This document shows, in pieces, positions 1 to 9,086 of a DNA stretch of 64,000 bases. The DNA is from Nevskiaceae bacterium (GTDB taxonomy: Bacteria > Pseudomonadota > Gammaproteobacteria > Nevskiales > Nevskiaceae). The notes under the pieces are model-generated. The model had not been told where the DNA came from. It did no database searches and was given only the letters and a program-made list of their open reading frames with translations. The position numbers and the translations under genes were made by a program. Every line of letters begins with the position of its first letter. The first letter of the stretch is position 1. The stretch covers positions 35,516-99,515 of the forward strand of contig SCVA01000046.1 in NCBI GenBank assembly GCA_004297005.1, read 5' to 3'.

Positions 1-516
1 GCCGGCGTGGCGGGCCAGGAGTTCCAGCAGCCGGTACTCCTTGGGCGAGAGGTGCAGCGGCTCGCCGCGCAGGCTCACCTGCCGGCGCAGCACGTCCACC
101 ACCAGGCTGTCGTGCTCGTAGCGTGGCGCCTCGCCGCCGCTGCGCAGGCGGTGGCGCAGGGCCACGCGCAGGCGGGCCATCAGCTCTTCGGCGCCGAAGG
201 GCTTGGTCACGTAGTCGTCGGCGCCGAGGTCCAGCGCCGCCACCTTGGCGGCCTCGCTGTCGCGGGCCGAGAGCACCAGCACCGGCACTTCGCTCTCGGC
301 GCGCAGCTCGCGGAGCAGCTCCAGGCCGTCGCGGTCGGGCAGGCCGAGGTCGAGGATCAGCACATCGGGCTTTTCGCCACGCGCCAGGGTCAGGCCGGCG
401 TGGGCGCTGGCCGCCTCCAGCACCTCGTAGCCGTTGGCGGCGAGCGTGGCGCGCAGAAAGCGGCGGATCGCCGGCTCGTCCTCGACGATCAGCGCCAGCC
501 GGGTCGGGGCGCTCAT
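1..516 (-). CDS. kdpE: KdpE response regulator (partial, C-terminus runs off window start)
   Basis: Reverse-strand reading from ATG at 516 gives MSAPTRLALIVEDEPAIRRFLRATLAANGYEVLEA...DVLILDLGLPDRDG...VLSARD...LGADDYVTKPFG: OmpR-type receiver, adjacent to kdpD. Confidence 0.93.
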   Translation of the reverse strand, partial: MSAPTRLALIVEDEPAIRRFLRATLAANGYEVLEAASAHAGLTLARGEKPDVLILDLGLPDRDGLELLRELRAESEVPVLVLSARDSEAAKVAALDLGADDYVTKPFGAEELMARLRVALRHRLRSGGEAPRYEHDSLVVDVLRRQVSLRGEPLHLSPKEYRLLELLARHAG

Positions 517-532
517 GCCCGCTGCCGCCCGC

Positions 533-3229
533 TCATGGGCCGATCACCTCTTCGGCGCCGCGTTCGACGATCAGCCGCGAGGGGAAGTCCACCTCGAACA
601 CCGCGCCGCCGTCCTCGCGGTTGCGGGCGCGCACCTCGGCGCCCATGGCCTGCGCGAAGCCACGGCTGATCGCCAGCCCCAGGCCGGTGCCGGCGCGGTT
701 GCGGTCGCCCTGACGCACGCGGTGGAACAGGTCGAAGATCTTGCCCAGCTCGTCCTCGGGGATGCCCGGCCCGCGGTCGCGCACCTGCAAGCTGATGCTG
801 AAGCGGTGCTGCTCGGCGACCAGCTCGATCTCGCTGCCCTCGGGCGTGTACTTGGCGGCGTTGTCGAGCAGGTTGCTGAGCACGTGTTCGAGCAGGGAAG
901 GGTCCAGACGCAGCGGTGGCAGGCTGTCGGGCACCTTCACGGTCAGCCGGTGCCGGGCCAGCGCCGACTGCATCTGCCGCAGCACCTCCCGCACCGCTTC
1001 GGCGAGCCGCACCGGCTCGGTGCGCGGGGTCAGCGCGCCGGCATCGAGGCGGGTGAGGTCGAGCAGATTGCCGACGAAGCGCGCCAGCCGCCGGGTTTCC
1101 TCTTCGGCATCGGCTAGCAGGCCTTCGCGCTCGCCGCGTGGCATCTGCTCGCCGTAGGCGCGCACGCTGGACAGGGCGCCGAGGATGCCGGCCAGCGGTG
1201 TGCGCAGGTCGTGGCTGACCGCGGTGAGCATCGCCGAGCGCAGGCGCTCAGTCTCGGCCTGAGTCTTGGCCTGATCGACATCCTTGGCCAGGCGCACGCG
1301 CTCGACGCCGATAGCGGCGAGATCGCAGACCGACTCCAGCAGCCGCCGCTGCGGTGGAGCGAGCACGAAGTCCGCGTCCTCGCCGCTGACCCCGGCCACC
1401 GCAACCACGCCATTGGGCGTGCGCACCGGCACGAATAGCCGTCGCGCGCCGTGCAGGGTGTCGGAGCCGCGCCCGGTGACCTGGTTCTTCTCGAACGCCC
1501 ATTGCGCGGCGGCGATGTCGGCCTCGCTGAGACTGGCGCCGCCGGGGGCGGAGGCGCTGAGCCGGAGCTGACCGCGCTCGTCGGGTGTCAGCAGCACTGC
1601 CTGCACGCGCAGCAGGTTGCGCAGTTGCAGGGCGGTGTTGCCGAGCAGCTCGTCGAGCTTGCGCAGACCGGCCATGCGCCGCGCGAAGGCCAGCAGCGAG
1701 GCAGTGGCATCGGCCTGGTCGCGGGCCAGCAGGGTCTGTTCGCGCAGGCGCACCGTGAGCCGGCTGGCGATGACCGCAATGGCGCCGAAGAAGCCCAGCG
1801 CCACCACGTTCTCCGGGGTGGCGACGTGGAAGGTGAACACCGGCTCGGTGAAGCTGAAGTTGTAGGCCAGCGTCGCGAAGAAGGCGGTGATCAGCGCCGG
1901 CGTCAGGCCGTAGCGGGTGGCGGTCAGCAGGATCACCGGCAGGTAGGCCAGCGAGATGTTGGGGATGTCGATCAACTGGTCCACGAAGTAACCGACCACC
2001 GTGACCGCCAGCAGGGCAGTGAGGCTGTAGGCGTAGGCGCGGCGCGGCCCCAGCTCAAAGGGCAGCGGGATCAGCGGCTCCGGTGGCGGTTGCTCGTCGC
2101 GCTCGGTCAGCACCTGCACGGTGATTCCACTGGCCTCGCGCACCAGCTTGTCCACCACCGATCCGTGCCGCCATTCAAACCAGCGCGAGCGGCGCGACTT
2201 GGCGACCATCAACTGGGTGAAGTTGTGTTCCCGCGCGTAGGCGAGCAGGTCGCTCGCGAGGTCGAAGCGCGCCGGCAGCATGCGGGTTTCCGCGCCCAGC
2301 TCCTCGGCCAGGCGCAGGCTGGCGGCGACGCGGTCGCGGGCTTTCTCGCCAAGCCGGCGGCTGCGCTCGGTTTCCAGGTAGAGCACGGTCCAGGGCGCGT
2401 TGTAACGGTCGGCGAGCCGCCGTCCGGCGCGCACCAGTGACTCCGAGAACGGCGACTCGCTGATGCACACCAGCACGTTCTCGCCCGCCGCCCAGATGTC
2501 GCGCACGCCCTGGCGCAGGCGGTGCTGCTGGAGTTGGTCCTCGACGCGTTCGGCGGTGCGGCGCAGCGACAGCTCGCGCAGGGCGGTGAGGTTGGCCGGC
2601 GTGAAGTAGCCGGCCAGCGCCCGTTCGCCGGCATCGCCGGCGTAGACCTTGCCCTCGCGCAGGCGCTCGATCAGCGCCGCCGGGGTGAGGTCCATCAACT
2701 CGATCTCGTCGGCGGCGTCGAGCACCGCGTCCGGTACCGTCTCACGCACTCGCACGCGGGTGATCTGCGCCACCACGTCGTTCAGGCTTTCGACGTGCTG
2801 GACATTGAGCGCCGTGTAGACGTCGATGCCGGCTTCGAGCAGCTCCTCGACGTCCTGCCAGCGCTTGGGGTGGCGCGAGCCAGGCGCATTGCTGTGCGCG
2901 AGCTCGTCCACCAAGGCCAACTGCGGCTTGCGGCGCAACATCGCGTCGAGGTCGAACTCCTCCAGCACCCGGCCCTGATAGGGCAGTTGCAGGCGCGGCA
3001 GCAGTTCCAGACCCTCGACCAGGGCCTGGGTCTCCTTGCGACCGTGGGTATCGACCACGCCGATCACCACGTCGACGCCATCGGCCTTCTTCTTGCGGCC
3101 GGCGCTCAACATCTCGTAGGTCTTGCCGACGCCCGGCGCCATGCCCAGGAAGATCTTCAGCCTGCCGCGAGTCTCCCTCTGTGCTTCGGCCAGCAGGGCA
3201 TCCGGATTGGGGCGTGCGTCTTCGTTCAT
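533..3229 (-). CDS. kdpD: KdpD osmosensitive K+ channel sensor histidine kinase
   Basis: 898 aa; N-terminal GRLKIFLGMAPGVGKTYEML (KdpD domain), USP-like domain, four-TM region, HisKA SHDLRTPLAGI, HATPase motifs. Confidence 0.98.
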   Translation of the reverse strand: MNEDARPNPDALLAEAQRETRGRLKIFLGMAPGVGKTYEMLSAGRKKKADGVDVVIGVVDTHGRKETQALVEGLELLPRLQLPYQGRVLEEFDLDAMLRRKPQLALVDELAHSNAPGSRHPKRWQDVEELLEAGIDVYTALNVQHVESLNDVVAQITRVRVRETVPDAVLDAADEIELMDLTPAALIERLREGKVYAGDAGERALAGYFTPANLTALRELSLRRTAERVEDQLQQHRLRQGVRDIWAAGENVLVCISESPFSESLVRAGRRLADRYNAPWTVLYLETERSRRLGEKARDRVAASLRLAEELGAETRMLPARFDLASDLLAYAREHNFTQLMVAKSRRSRWFEWRHGSVVDKLVREASGITVQVLTERDEQPPPEPLIPLPFELGPRRAYAYSLTALLAVTVVGYFVDQLIDIPNISLAYLPVILLTATRYGLTPALITAFFATLAYNFSFTEPVFTFHVATPENVVALGFFGAIAVIASRLTVRLREQTLLARDQADATASLLAFARRMAGLRKLDELLGNTALQLRNLLRVQAVLLTPDERGQLRLSASAPGGASLSEADIAAAQWAFEKNQVTGRGSDTLHGARRLFVPVRTPNGVVAVAGVSGEDADFVLAPPQRRLLESVCDLAAIGVERVRLAKDVDQAKTQAETERLRSAMLTAVSHDLRTPLAGILGALSSVRAYGEQMPRGEREGLLADAEEETRRLARFVGNLLDLTRLDAGALTPRTEPVRLAEAVREVLRQMQSALARHRLTVKVPDSLPPLRLDPSLLEHVLSNLLDNAAKYTPEGSEIELVAEQHRFSISLQVRDRGPGIPEDELGKIFDLFHRVRQGDRNRAGTGLGLAISRGFAQAMGAEVRARNREDGGAVFEVDFPSRLIVERGAEEVIGP

Positions 3230-3398
3230 TTGTTCACGAATCTTGGCAGAAGACGATAGTCGCCGCGCAGCCCTCGCGATGGATGTTGAAGCGACCGTGA
3301 TTGCGGAAGGAGACGGTTGGCTGCGGCTTGTCGCTCGCGAGCAATCCTGGATTCAAGACTCCCCGTGCCGGCCCAGACCTGGTTCTGGATGGCCGAGG

Positions 3399-4010
3399 CT
3401 ATCGGCTGCCCTCGGAAAGTGCGGTGGTTGGTGCGCTGGGCAATGGCGATTGGGCGTCCAGCGCGTAGTTGAGCGCCAGCAGATTGACCACCGGCTCACC
3501 GAGCACGCCGAGCAGACGCGGCTGGCTGTGCTCGTTGATCAGCCTTTCCAGCGCCTCGGCCGAGACGCCCCGGGCGGCGGCGACACGCGGAATCTGGAAG
3601 CGCGCCGCGGCCGGCGAGATCTGCGGGTCCAGGCCGGAGCCAGAGGCGTAGACCAGATCGGCGGGGATGGCCGCGTTCGGGTTTTCCGCCTTCAGTGTCG
3701 TCAGCGTCGTGGCGATGCGCTCCTGCAAGGCCTTGCTGGTGGGGCCGAGGTTGGAGCCGGAGGAGGCGCTGGCGTCATTGCCGTTGGCGCCGGCGGCGGA
3801 AGGCCGGCCGTGGAAGTAGCCGGGCTGGCTGAAGTTCTGGCCGACCAGCCAGGAGCCGATCACCTGGCCGTCCTTGCTGGCGAGGCTGCCGGCGGCCTGC
3901 CGGGGGAAGATCAGTTGCGCCAGACCGGTGACCGCCAGCGGATAGGCGATACCGCATAGCAGGCTGAACAGCACGAGGAGGCTTAATGCGGGGCGTAGAT
4001 GTTCGCGCAT
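3399..4010 (-). CDS. kdpC: K+-transporting ATPase subunit C
   Basis: MREHLRPALSLLVLFSLLCGIAYPLAVTGLAQLIFPRQAAGSL...; operon context; start trimmed from the longer ORF. Confidence 0.96.
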   Translation of the reverse strand: MREHLRPALSLLVLFSLLCGIAYPLAVTGLAQLIFPRQAAGSLASKDGQVIGSWLVGQNFSQPGYFHGRPSAAGANGNDASASSGSNLGPTSKALQERIATTLTTLKAENPNAAIPADLVYASGSGLDPQISPAAARFQIPRVAAARGVSAEALERLINEHSQPRLLGVLGEPVVNLLALNYALDAQSPLPSAPTTALSEGSR

Positions 4011-4021
4011 GGGAGAGTCCT

Positions 4022-6064
4022 TTAGACCAGACCAACAAGGTTGACCAGGAGGTCGATGAGCTTGATGCCAACGAATGGGGCCACCAGGCCGCCGAGGCCG
4101 TAGACCAGCAGGTTGCGGCGCAGCAGGCCGGCGGCCGGGCCGGGGCGGTAGGCGACGCCACGCAGGGCCAGCGGGATCAGGGCGATGATGATGAGCGCGT
4201 TGAAGATGATCGCCGAGAGGATCGCCGATTGCGGCGAGGCGAGGCCCATCACATTGAGCGCATTCAGTTGCGGGTAGATGGCGATGAACAGCGCCGGGAT
4301 GATCGCGAAGTACTTGGCGACGTCGTTGGCGATCGAGAAGGTGGTCAGCGCGCCACGGGTCATCAGCATCTGCTTGCCGATGCCCACCACCTCGATCAGC
4401 TTGGTGGGGTCGGAGTCGAGATCGACCATGTTGCCGGCCTCGCGTGCTGCCTGGGTGCCGGTCTGCATGGCGACACCGACATCGGCCTGCGCCAGCGCCG
4501 GCGCATCGTTGGTGCCGTCGCCGCACATCGCCACCAGCTTGCCCTTGGCCTGTTCCTCGCGGATCAGCTTGAGCTTGGCCTCCGGCGTCGCCTGGGCGAG
4601 AAAGTCATCGACACCGGCCTCGGCGGCGATGGCGGCGGCGGTCATGGCGTTGTCGCCGGTGATCATCACCGTGCGGATTCCCATCTGCCGCAGCTCCGCG
4701 AAGCGCTCGCGGATGCCACCCTTGACGATGTCCTTGAGCTGCACCAGGCCAAGCACCCGATTGTCGCGTACCACCGCCAGCGGTGTGCCGCCGCTCTTGG
4801 CGATCTTCTCGGTTTCCACCGTCAGTTCCGGCGGAACGCCATGGCCGGCCAGCCGTACCTGTTCGATCACCGCATCCACCGCGCCCTTGCGGATCACATG
4901 GCCGTCGATATCGACGCCGGACATGCGGGTCTGGGCGCTGAAGGCGATGAAGCTGGCATGGGCGCTAGCCATGTCGCGGCCACGCAGGCCGTAGCGATCC
5001 TTGGCCAGTACCACGATGCTGCGGCCTTCCGGCGTCTCGTCCGACAGGCTGGACAACTGCGCGGCCTCGGCCAGCTCCTCGGGGCTGACTCCCGGCATGG
5101 CGATGAAGGCGACCGCCTGGCGATTGCCGAGGGTGATGGTGCCGGTCTTGTCGAGCAGCAGCGTATCGACGTCGCCGGCTGCCTCCACCGCGCGTCCCGA
5201 CATCGCCAGCACGTTGAAATTGACCAGGCGGTTCATGCCGGCGATGCCGATCGCCGACAGCAGGGCGCCAATGGTGGTCGGGATCAGCGTGACGAACAGC
5301 GCGACCAGCACGATCAGCGAGATCGAGCCGCCCGCATAAGCGGCAAAGGCAGGGATGGTCGCCACCGCCAGCACGAAGATCAGCGACATGCCGGCCAGCA
5401 GAACGTTGAGGGCCAGCTCGTTGGGAGTCTTCTGGCGGGCGGCGCCCTCGACCAGGGCGATCATGCGGTCGAGGAAGCTGGAACCGGCGGCGGCGCTGAT
5501 GCGGATCACCAGGCTGTCGGAAAGCACGCGGGTGCCACCGGTGACGGCGCTGCGGTCGCCGCCGGATTCACGCACCACCGGCGCCGATTCGCCGGTGATT
5601 GCCGACTCGTCCACGGTGGCGACGCCGGCGACGATGCTGCCGTCGCCAGGAATCACGTCACCGGCCTCGACGCGGACGTAGTCGCCGACCTTGAGCTGGG
5701 TGGCGGGCACCTCGGTCACCGTCACCGCCTCGGGGCTGGCCAGGCGCTTGGCGACGGTCAGCGAGCGGGTCTTGCGCAGCGAGTCGGCCTGCGCCTTGCC
5801 ACGGCCTTCGGCAATCGCCTCGGCGAAGTTGGCGAACAGCACGGTGAACCACAGCCAGGCCACCACCTGGCCAGAAAAGGCCAGGGCCGGCGCGCCGGTG
5901 CCGATGTCGCGCAGCAGCAGCGCGGTGGCGAGTGCGGCGACCAGGGCGGTGATGAAGATCACCGGATTCTTCGCCAGCGAAGCCGGGTTGAGCTTGCGGA
6001 AGGAATCGACGATGGCCGGGGCCATCAACTGCTTGTCGAACAGGGATTGTTTCTGAGCTTTCAT
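4022..6064 (-). CDS. kdpB: K+-transporting ATPase subunit B (P-type ATPase)
   Basis: [29 protein letters not shown]; start taken at [10 protein letters not shown]; the ORF-track extension to 6154 is translated repeat. Confidence 0.97.
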   Translation of the reverse strand: MKAQKQSLFDKQLMAPAIVDSFRKLNPASLAKNPVIFITALVAALATALLLRDIGTGAPALAFSGQVVAWLWFTVLFANFAEAIAEGRGKAQADSLRKTRSLTVAKRLASPEAVTVTEVPATQLKVGDYVRVEAGDVIPGDGSIVAGVATVDESAITGESAPVVRESGGDRSAVTGGTRVLSDSLVIRISAAAGSSFLDRMIALVEGAARQKTPNELALNVLLAGMSLIFVLAVATIPAFAAYAGGSISLIVLVALFVTLIPTTIGALLSAIGIAGMNRLVNFNVLAMSGRAVEAAGDVDTLLLDKTGTITLGNRQAVAFIAMPGVSPEELAEAAQLSSLSDETPEGRSIVVLAKDRYGLRGRDMASAHASFIAFSAQTRMSGVDIDGHVIRKGAVDAVIEQVRLAGHGVPPELTVETEKIAKSGGTPLAVVRDNRVLGLVQLKDIVKGGIRERFAELRQMGIRTVMITGDNAMTAAAIAAEAGVDDFLAQATPEAKLKLIREEQAKGKLVAMCGDGTNDAPALAQADVGVAMQTGTQAAREAGNMVDLDSDPTKLIEVVGIGKQMLMTRGALTTFSIANDVAKYFAIIPALFIAIYPQLNALNVMGLASPQSAILSAIIFNALIIIALIPLALRGVAYRPGPAAGLLRRNLLVYGLGGLVAPFVGIKLIDLLVNLVGLV

Positions 6065-6082
6065 GGAATCTCTCTCGATGTG

Positions 6083-6169
6083 CCCCTTCCCCCGCTTGCG
6101 GGGGAAGGTCGGGATGGGGGCGGTGGTCCTCGCGCGAGGCCGCAACGCCCCCACCCCGGCCGGGGGCTT
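6083..6169. repeat. Compound GC-rich palindromic repeat between kdpA and kdpB
   Basis: CCCCTTCCCCCGcttgCGGGGGAAGG plus GGGATGGGGGCG.../CGCCCCCACCCC with internal CCTCGCGCGAGG. Confidence 0.75.
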
Positions 6170-7871
6170 AATAGGACTGGCCGGCGAGCAGGGAGAGCTG
6201 CTCGACGATGGGCCCGAGTGCCAGTGCCGGGAAGTAGGTGAGACCGCCGACGATCAGCAGCACCCCGATCAACAGGCCGACGAACAGGCCGTTGTTGGTG
6301 GGGAAGGTGCCGGCCGAAGGCGCCACCGCCGGTTTCGCGGCCAGCGAGCCGGCCACCGCCAACAGCGGCACGATCATCGCGAAGCGGCCGACCAGCATGG
6401 TGATGCCCAGGAAGGTATTCCACAGCGGCGCGTTGGCGGTGAGCCCAGCGAAGGCCGAGCCGTTGTTGCCGGCGGCGCTGCTGAAGGCATAGAGAATCTC
6501 GGAAAAGCCGTGCGGGCCCGTGTTGGCGAGGCCTTTCAGCATGGTCGGCGAGACACTGGCGTAGGCGCTGAAACCCAGCAGCACCAGTGGCAGGCAGAGC
6601 ACCGCCAGCATGGTCAGCTTCACCTCCCTGGCCTCGATTTTCTTGCCCAGGTATTCCGGCGTGCGGCCGACCATCAGGCCGGCGATGAACACCGCCAGGA
6701 TGGCGTAGACCAGCATGCCGTAGAGGCCGGCACCGACACCGCCGAAAATCGCCTCGCCGAGCTGCATGTTGACCATCGCCACCAGGCCGCCGATCGGCGT
6801 GTAGCTGTCGTGCATGGCGTTCACCGAGCCGTTGGAGGCGGCGGTGGTGGCACTGGACCAGATCACCGACTGGCTGATGCCGAAACGGGTCTCCTTGCCT
6901 TCCAGGTTGGGGCCATCGACGCCCATCGCGGCGACCGCCGGATTGCCCTGCGACTCCGCCCAGTAGCTGAGGCCGATGCCAGCGGCGAGCAGGATGCTCA
7001 TCGCACCGAACAGCGCCCAGCCCTGGCGTTCGTCCTTGACCATGCGCCCGAAGGTATTGGTGAGCGCGGCAGCGAGCAGGATCAGGTACAGCGATTCCAG
7101 GAAGTTGGACAGCGCGTTGGGGTTCTCAAAGGGGTGTGCGGAGTTGACGTTGAAGAAGCCGCCGCCGTTGGAGCCGAGCTGTTTGATCGCCACCTGCGAG
7201 GCCACCGGCCCCTGGGCAATGAGCTGCGTAGTACCTTCCAGCGTGGTCGCCTCGGTGTAGTGCGCGAAGTTCTGCGGCACCCCCAGAGCCACCAGCGCAA
7301 GGGCGCTCAGGAGCGCGAGCGGTAGCAGAACGTAGAGCGTGGCGCGGGTGAGATCCACCCAGAAATTACCGAGGTTGCCGGTCTTGCGACGCACGAAGCC
7401 GCGCACCAGGGCCAGCGCCACGGCGATGCCGGTTGCCGCCGAGACGAAGTTCTGGGTGGTCAGGCCCAGCATCTGGCTCAGGTAGGAGAGGGTGCTCTCG
7501 CCGCCGTAGGACTGCCAGTTGGTGTTGGTCACGAAGGAGACCGCGGTGTTGAACGCCAGGTGCGGCGCCACCCCGGGCAGGCCCTGCGGATTCAGCGGCA
7601 ACACCCCTTGCAGTCGCAGCAGCGTGTAGAGGAAGAGGAATCCCAGCAGATTGAACAGCAGCATCGCGGCGGTGTAGCCGAGCCAGCCCTGCTCGCGCTG
7701 GGCATCGACGCCGGTCAGCCGGTAGATGCTGCGCTCCACCGGCGCCAGAATCGGCGAGAGCAGGGTCTTCTGCCCTTCGAAGACGCGGTACAGGAAGCCG
7801 CCCAGTGGTCGTGTCATCAGCAGCAGGGCGGCGAAGTAGATGAGGATTTGCAGCCAGCCATTGGTGGTCAT
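6168..7871 (-). CDS. kdpA: K+-transporting ATPase subunit A
   Basis: 567 aa [34 protein letters not shown]...; [18 protein letters not shown] selectivity-filter region. Confidence 0.98.
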   Translation of the reverse strand: MTTNGWLQILIYFAALLLMTRPLGGFLYRVFEGQKTLLSPILAPVERSIYRLTGVDAQREQGWLGYTAAMLLFNLLGFLFLYTLLRLQGVLPLNPQGLPGVAPHLAFNTAVSFVTNTNWQSYGGESTLSYLSQMLGLTTQNFVSAATGIAVALALVRGFVRRKTGNLGNFWVDLTRATLYVLLPLALLSALALVALGVPQNFAHYTEATTLEGTTQLIAQGPVASQVAIKQLGSNGGGFFNVNSAHPFENPNALSNFLESLYLILLAAALTNTFGRMVKDERQGWALFGAMSILLAAGIGLSYWAESQGNPAVAAMGVDGPNLEGKETRFGISQSVIWSSATTAASNGSVNAMHDSYTPIGGLVAMVNMQLGEAIFGGVGAGLYGMLVYAILAVFIAGLMVGRTPEYLGKKIEAREVKLTMLAVLCLPLVLLGFSAYASVSPTMLKGLANTGPHGFSEILYAFSSAAGNNGSAFAGLTANAPLWNTFLGITMLVGRFAMIVPLLAVAGSLAAKPAVAPSAGTFPTNNGLFVGLLIGVLLIVGGLTYFPALALGPIVEQLSLLAGQSY

Positions 7872-7880
7872 TGCTTAATT

Positions 7881-7931
7881 CTCCCGTGGGGAGTTTCGAG
7901 GGCTGCGAGCCGTGCTCGCAGAGCCGCCCTC
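7881..7931. repeat. Bipartite palindromic element, copy 1 (between kdpF and kdpA)
   Basis: CTCCCgtgGGGAG, spacer TTTC, then GAGGGC-TGCGAGccgtgCTCGCA-gagcc-GCCCTC. Confidence 0.72.
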
Positions 7932-7932
7932 A

Positions 7933-8022
7933 AAACTTCTCCGGCTTGATGAGTGCGTAGCCGAGATAGGCCAGCAGGACGGCGACAGTGAGGCCGCCGA
8001 GGACGAGATCGAGGGTGGGCAT
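7933..8022 (-). CDS. kdpF: K+-transporting ATPase subunit F
   Basis: Hand translation MPTLDLVLGGLTVAVLLAYLGYALIKPEKF*; matches KdpF pattern (one TM, YALI..E.F tail); directly upstream of kdpA; too short for the ORF track. Confidence 0.9.
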
Positions 8023-8030
8023 GGCGGGTT

Positions 8031-8114
8031 CTAGCTCCGGTCGCAGTAACGGGCGTAGGCCAGCATCGCCAGAAAGCCGGCGAGGCCGAGGCCCAGGAAG
8101 AGCAGGTCGTACAT
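8031..8114 (-). CDS. 27-aa putative single-TM protein upstream of kdpF
   Basis: MYDLLFLGLGLAGFLAMLAYARYCDRS*; hydrophobic helix with basic C-terminus; first ORF after the putative KdpE box. Confidence 0.55.
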   Translation of the reverse strand: MYDLLFLGLGLAGFLAMLAYARYCDRS

Positions 8115-8209
8115 GAGAGAGACTCCTGGCCGCGACGGCGGCCTTGCCAGATGCCGGGCATTAGGCGCCGGCGGGCGATAAAGGATCGAGAGCGGCCGGC
8201 CTTTCTCCG

Positions 8210-8226
8210 CATAAAGAAGCCATAAA
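8210..8226 (-). promoter_or_regulatory. Putative KdpE binding site
   Basis: Minus strand TTTATG-GCTTC-TTTATG: two direct hexamers with 5-nt spacer, as in the E. coli kdp operator (TTTATA-N5-TTTACA); ~96 nt upstream of the first ORF of the kdp operon. Confidence 0.55.
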
Positions 8227-8266
8227 CAAATGCGATCCGGCCGGTGGGCGTTGCTAGACTCGACGC

Positions 8267-9085
8267 ATGGTTCATCTGCAAAAAATCGCGCGCGGCCTGA
8301 TCGCCACGCTGGCCGGCCTGTTGCTGTTGGCACCCTTCGCCTGGATGCTGGTGGGCAGCCTGCGCACGCCGGGCGCGGCGATTCCGGTATCGCCGCTGTC
8401 CTGGCCGCAATCGCCGGGCCTGGAGTCCTACCGGCGGGCCTTCGAGTGGGTGCCGATGGCCAGCGGCCTGCTCAACTCCGTGGTGCTGACCCTGGCCGGC
8501 GTGCTGCTGAGCCTGCTCAGCGCCTCGTTCACCGGCTTCGCCATGACCCGCCTGAGCGCCGAGCGGCAACTGCGCGCGGTGGCCTTGCTGGTGGTGGCGG
8601 CAAGCATTCCACTGACCGCCATCTGGGTGCCGCGCTTCGTCCTGTTCGAATGGCTGGGTCTGTCGCGCAGCGCCCTGCCGCTGCTGGCCCCGGCCTTGTA
8701 CGGGGCCAGCCCATTGTTCGTGTTGCTGTACTTCGTGGCCATGCGCCGGCTTGGCGGCGAGCAGTTCGACGCCGCCCGCCTCGACGGCCTGGGCCTGCCG
8801 GCGCAGTGGTGGCGCATCGCCCTGCCACAGGTGCGGCCGACCACGGTGGCGGTGGCCACCCTGGCCGCCATGCAGTTCTGGGGTGGCTTCCTGGAGCCAC
8901 TGCTGTACCTGGAAAGCGAGCGCGAGCTGACCGCGCCGCTGCTGCTGCACGCGCTGGACCTGCTCGGCCCCACCCAATGGGCGGTGCTGATGGCCGGCGC
9001 CGCCCTGCTGACCTTGCCGGTGCTGCTGGCGTTCGTCGCTTCGCAGGGCCTGTTCCGCAGCCTTGATCATCGACCGGAGAATTGA
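8267..9085 (+). CDS. Carbohydrate ABC transporter permease (MalG-like)
   Basis: 272 aa; LL.PF.WML.GSL N-terminus; EQFDAARLDGLG...ALPQVRPTT EAA-type motif. Confidence 0.88.
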   Translation: MVHLQKIARGLIATLAGLLLLAPFAWMLVGSLRTPGAAIPVSPLSWPQSPGLESYRRAFEWVPMASGLLNSVVLTLAGVLLSLLSASFTGFAMTRLSAERQLRAVALLVVAASIPLTAIWVPRFVLFEWLGLSRSALPLLAPALYGASPLFVLLYFVAMRRLGGEQFDAARLDGLGLPAQWWRIALPQVRPTTVAVATLAAMQFWGGFLEPLLYLESERELTAPLLLHALDLLGPTQWAVLMAGAALLTLPVLLAFVASQGLFRSLDHRPEN

Positions 9086-9086
9086 A

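Noticed and set aside
3986-6241. 751-aa plus-strand ORF opposite kdpB
   Set aside because: Antisense to a clear P-type ATPase gene; His/Gln/Gly/Arg-rich low-complexity translation typical of GC-rich antisense frames
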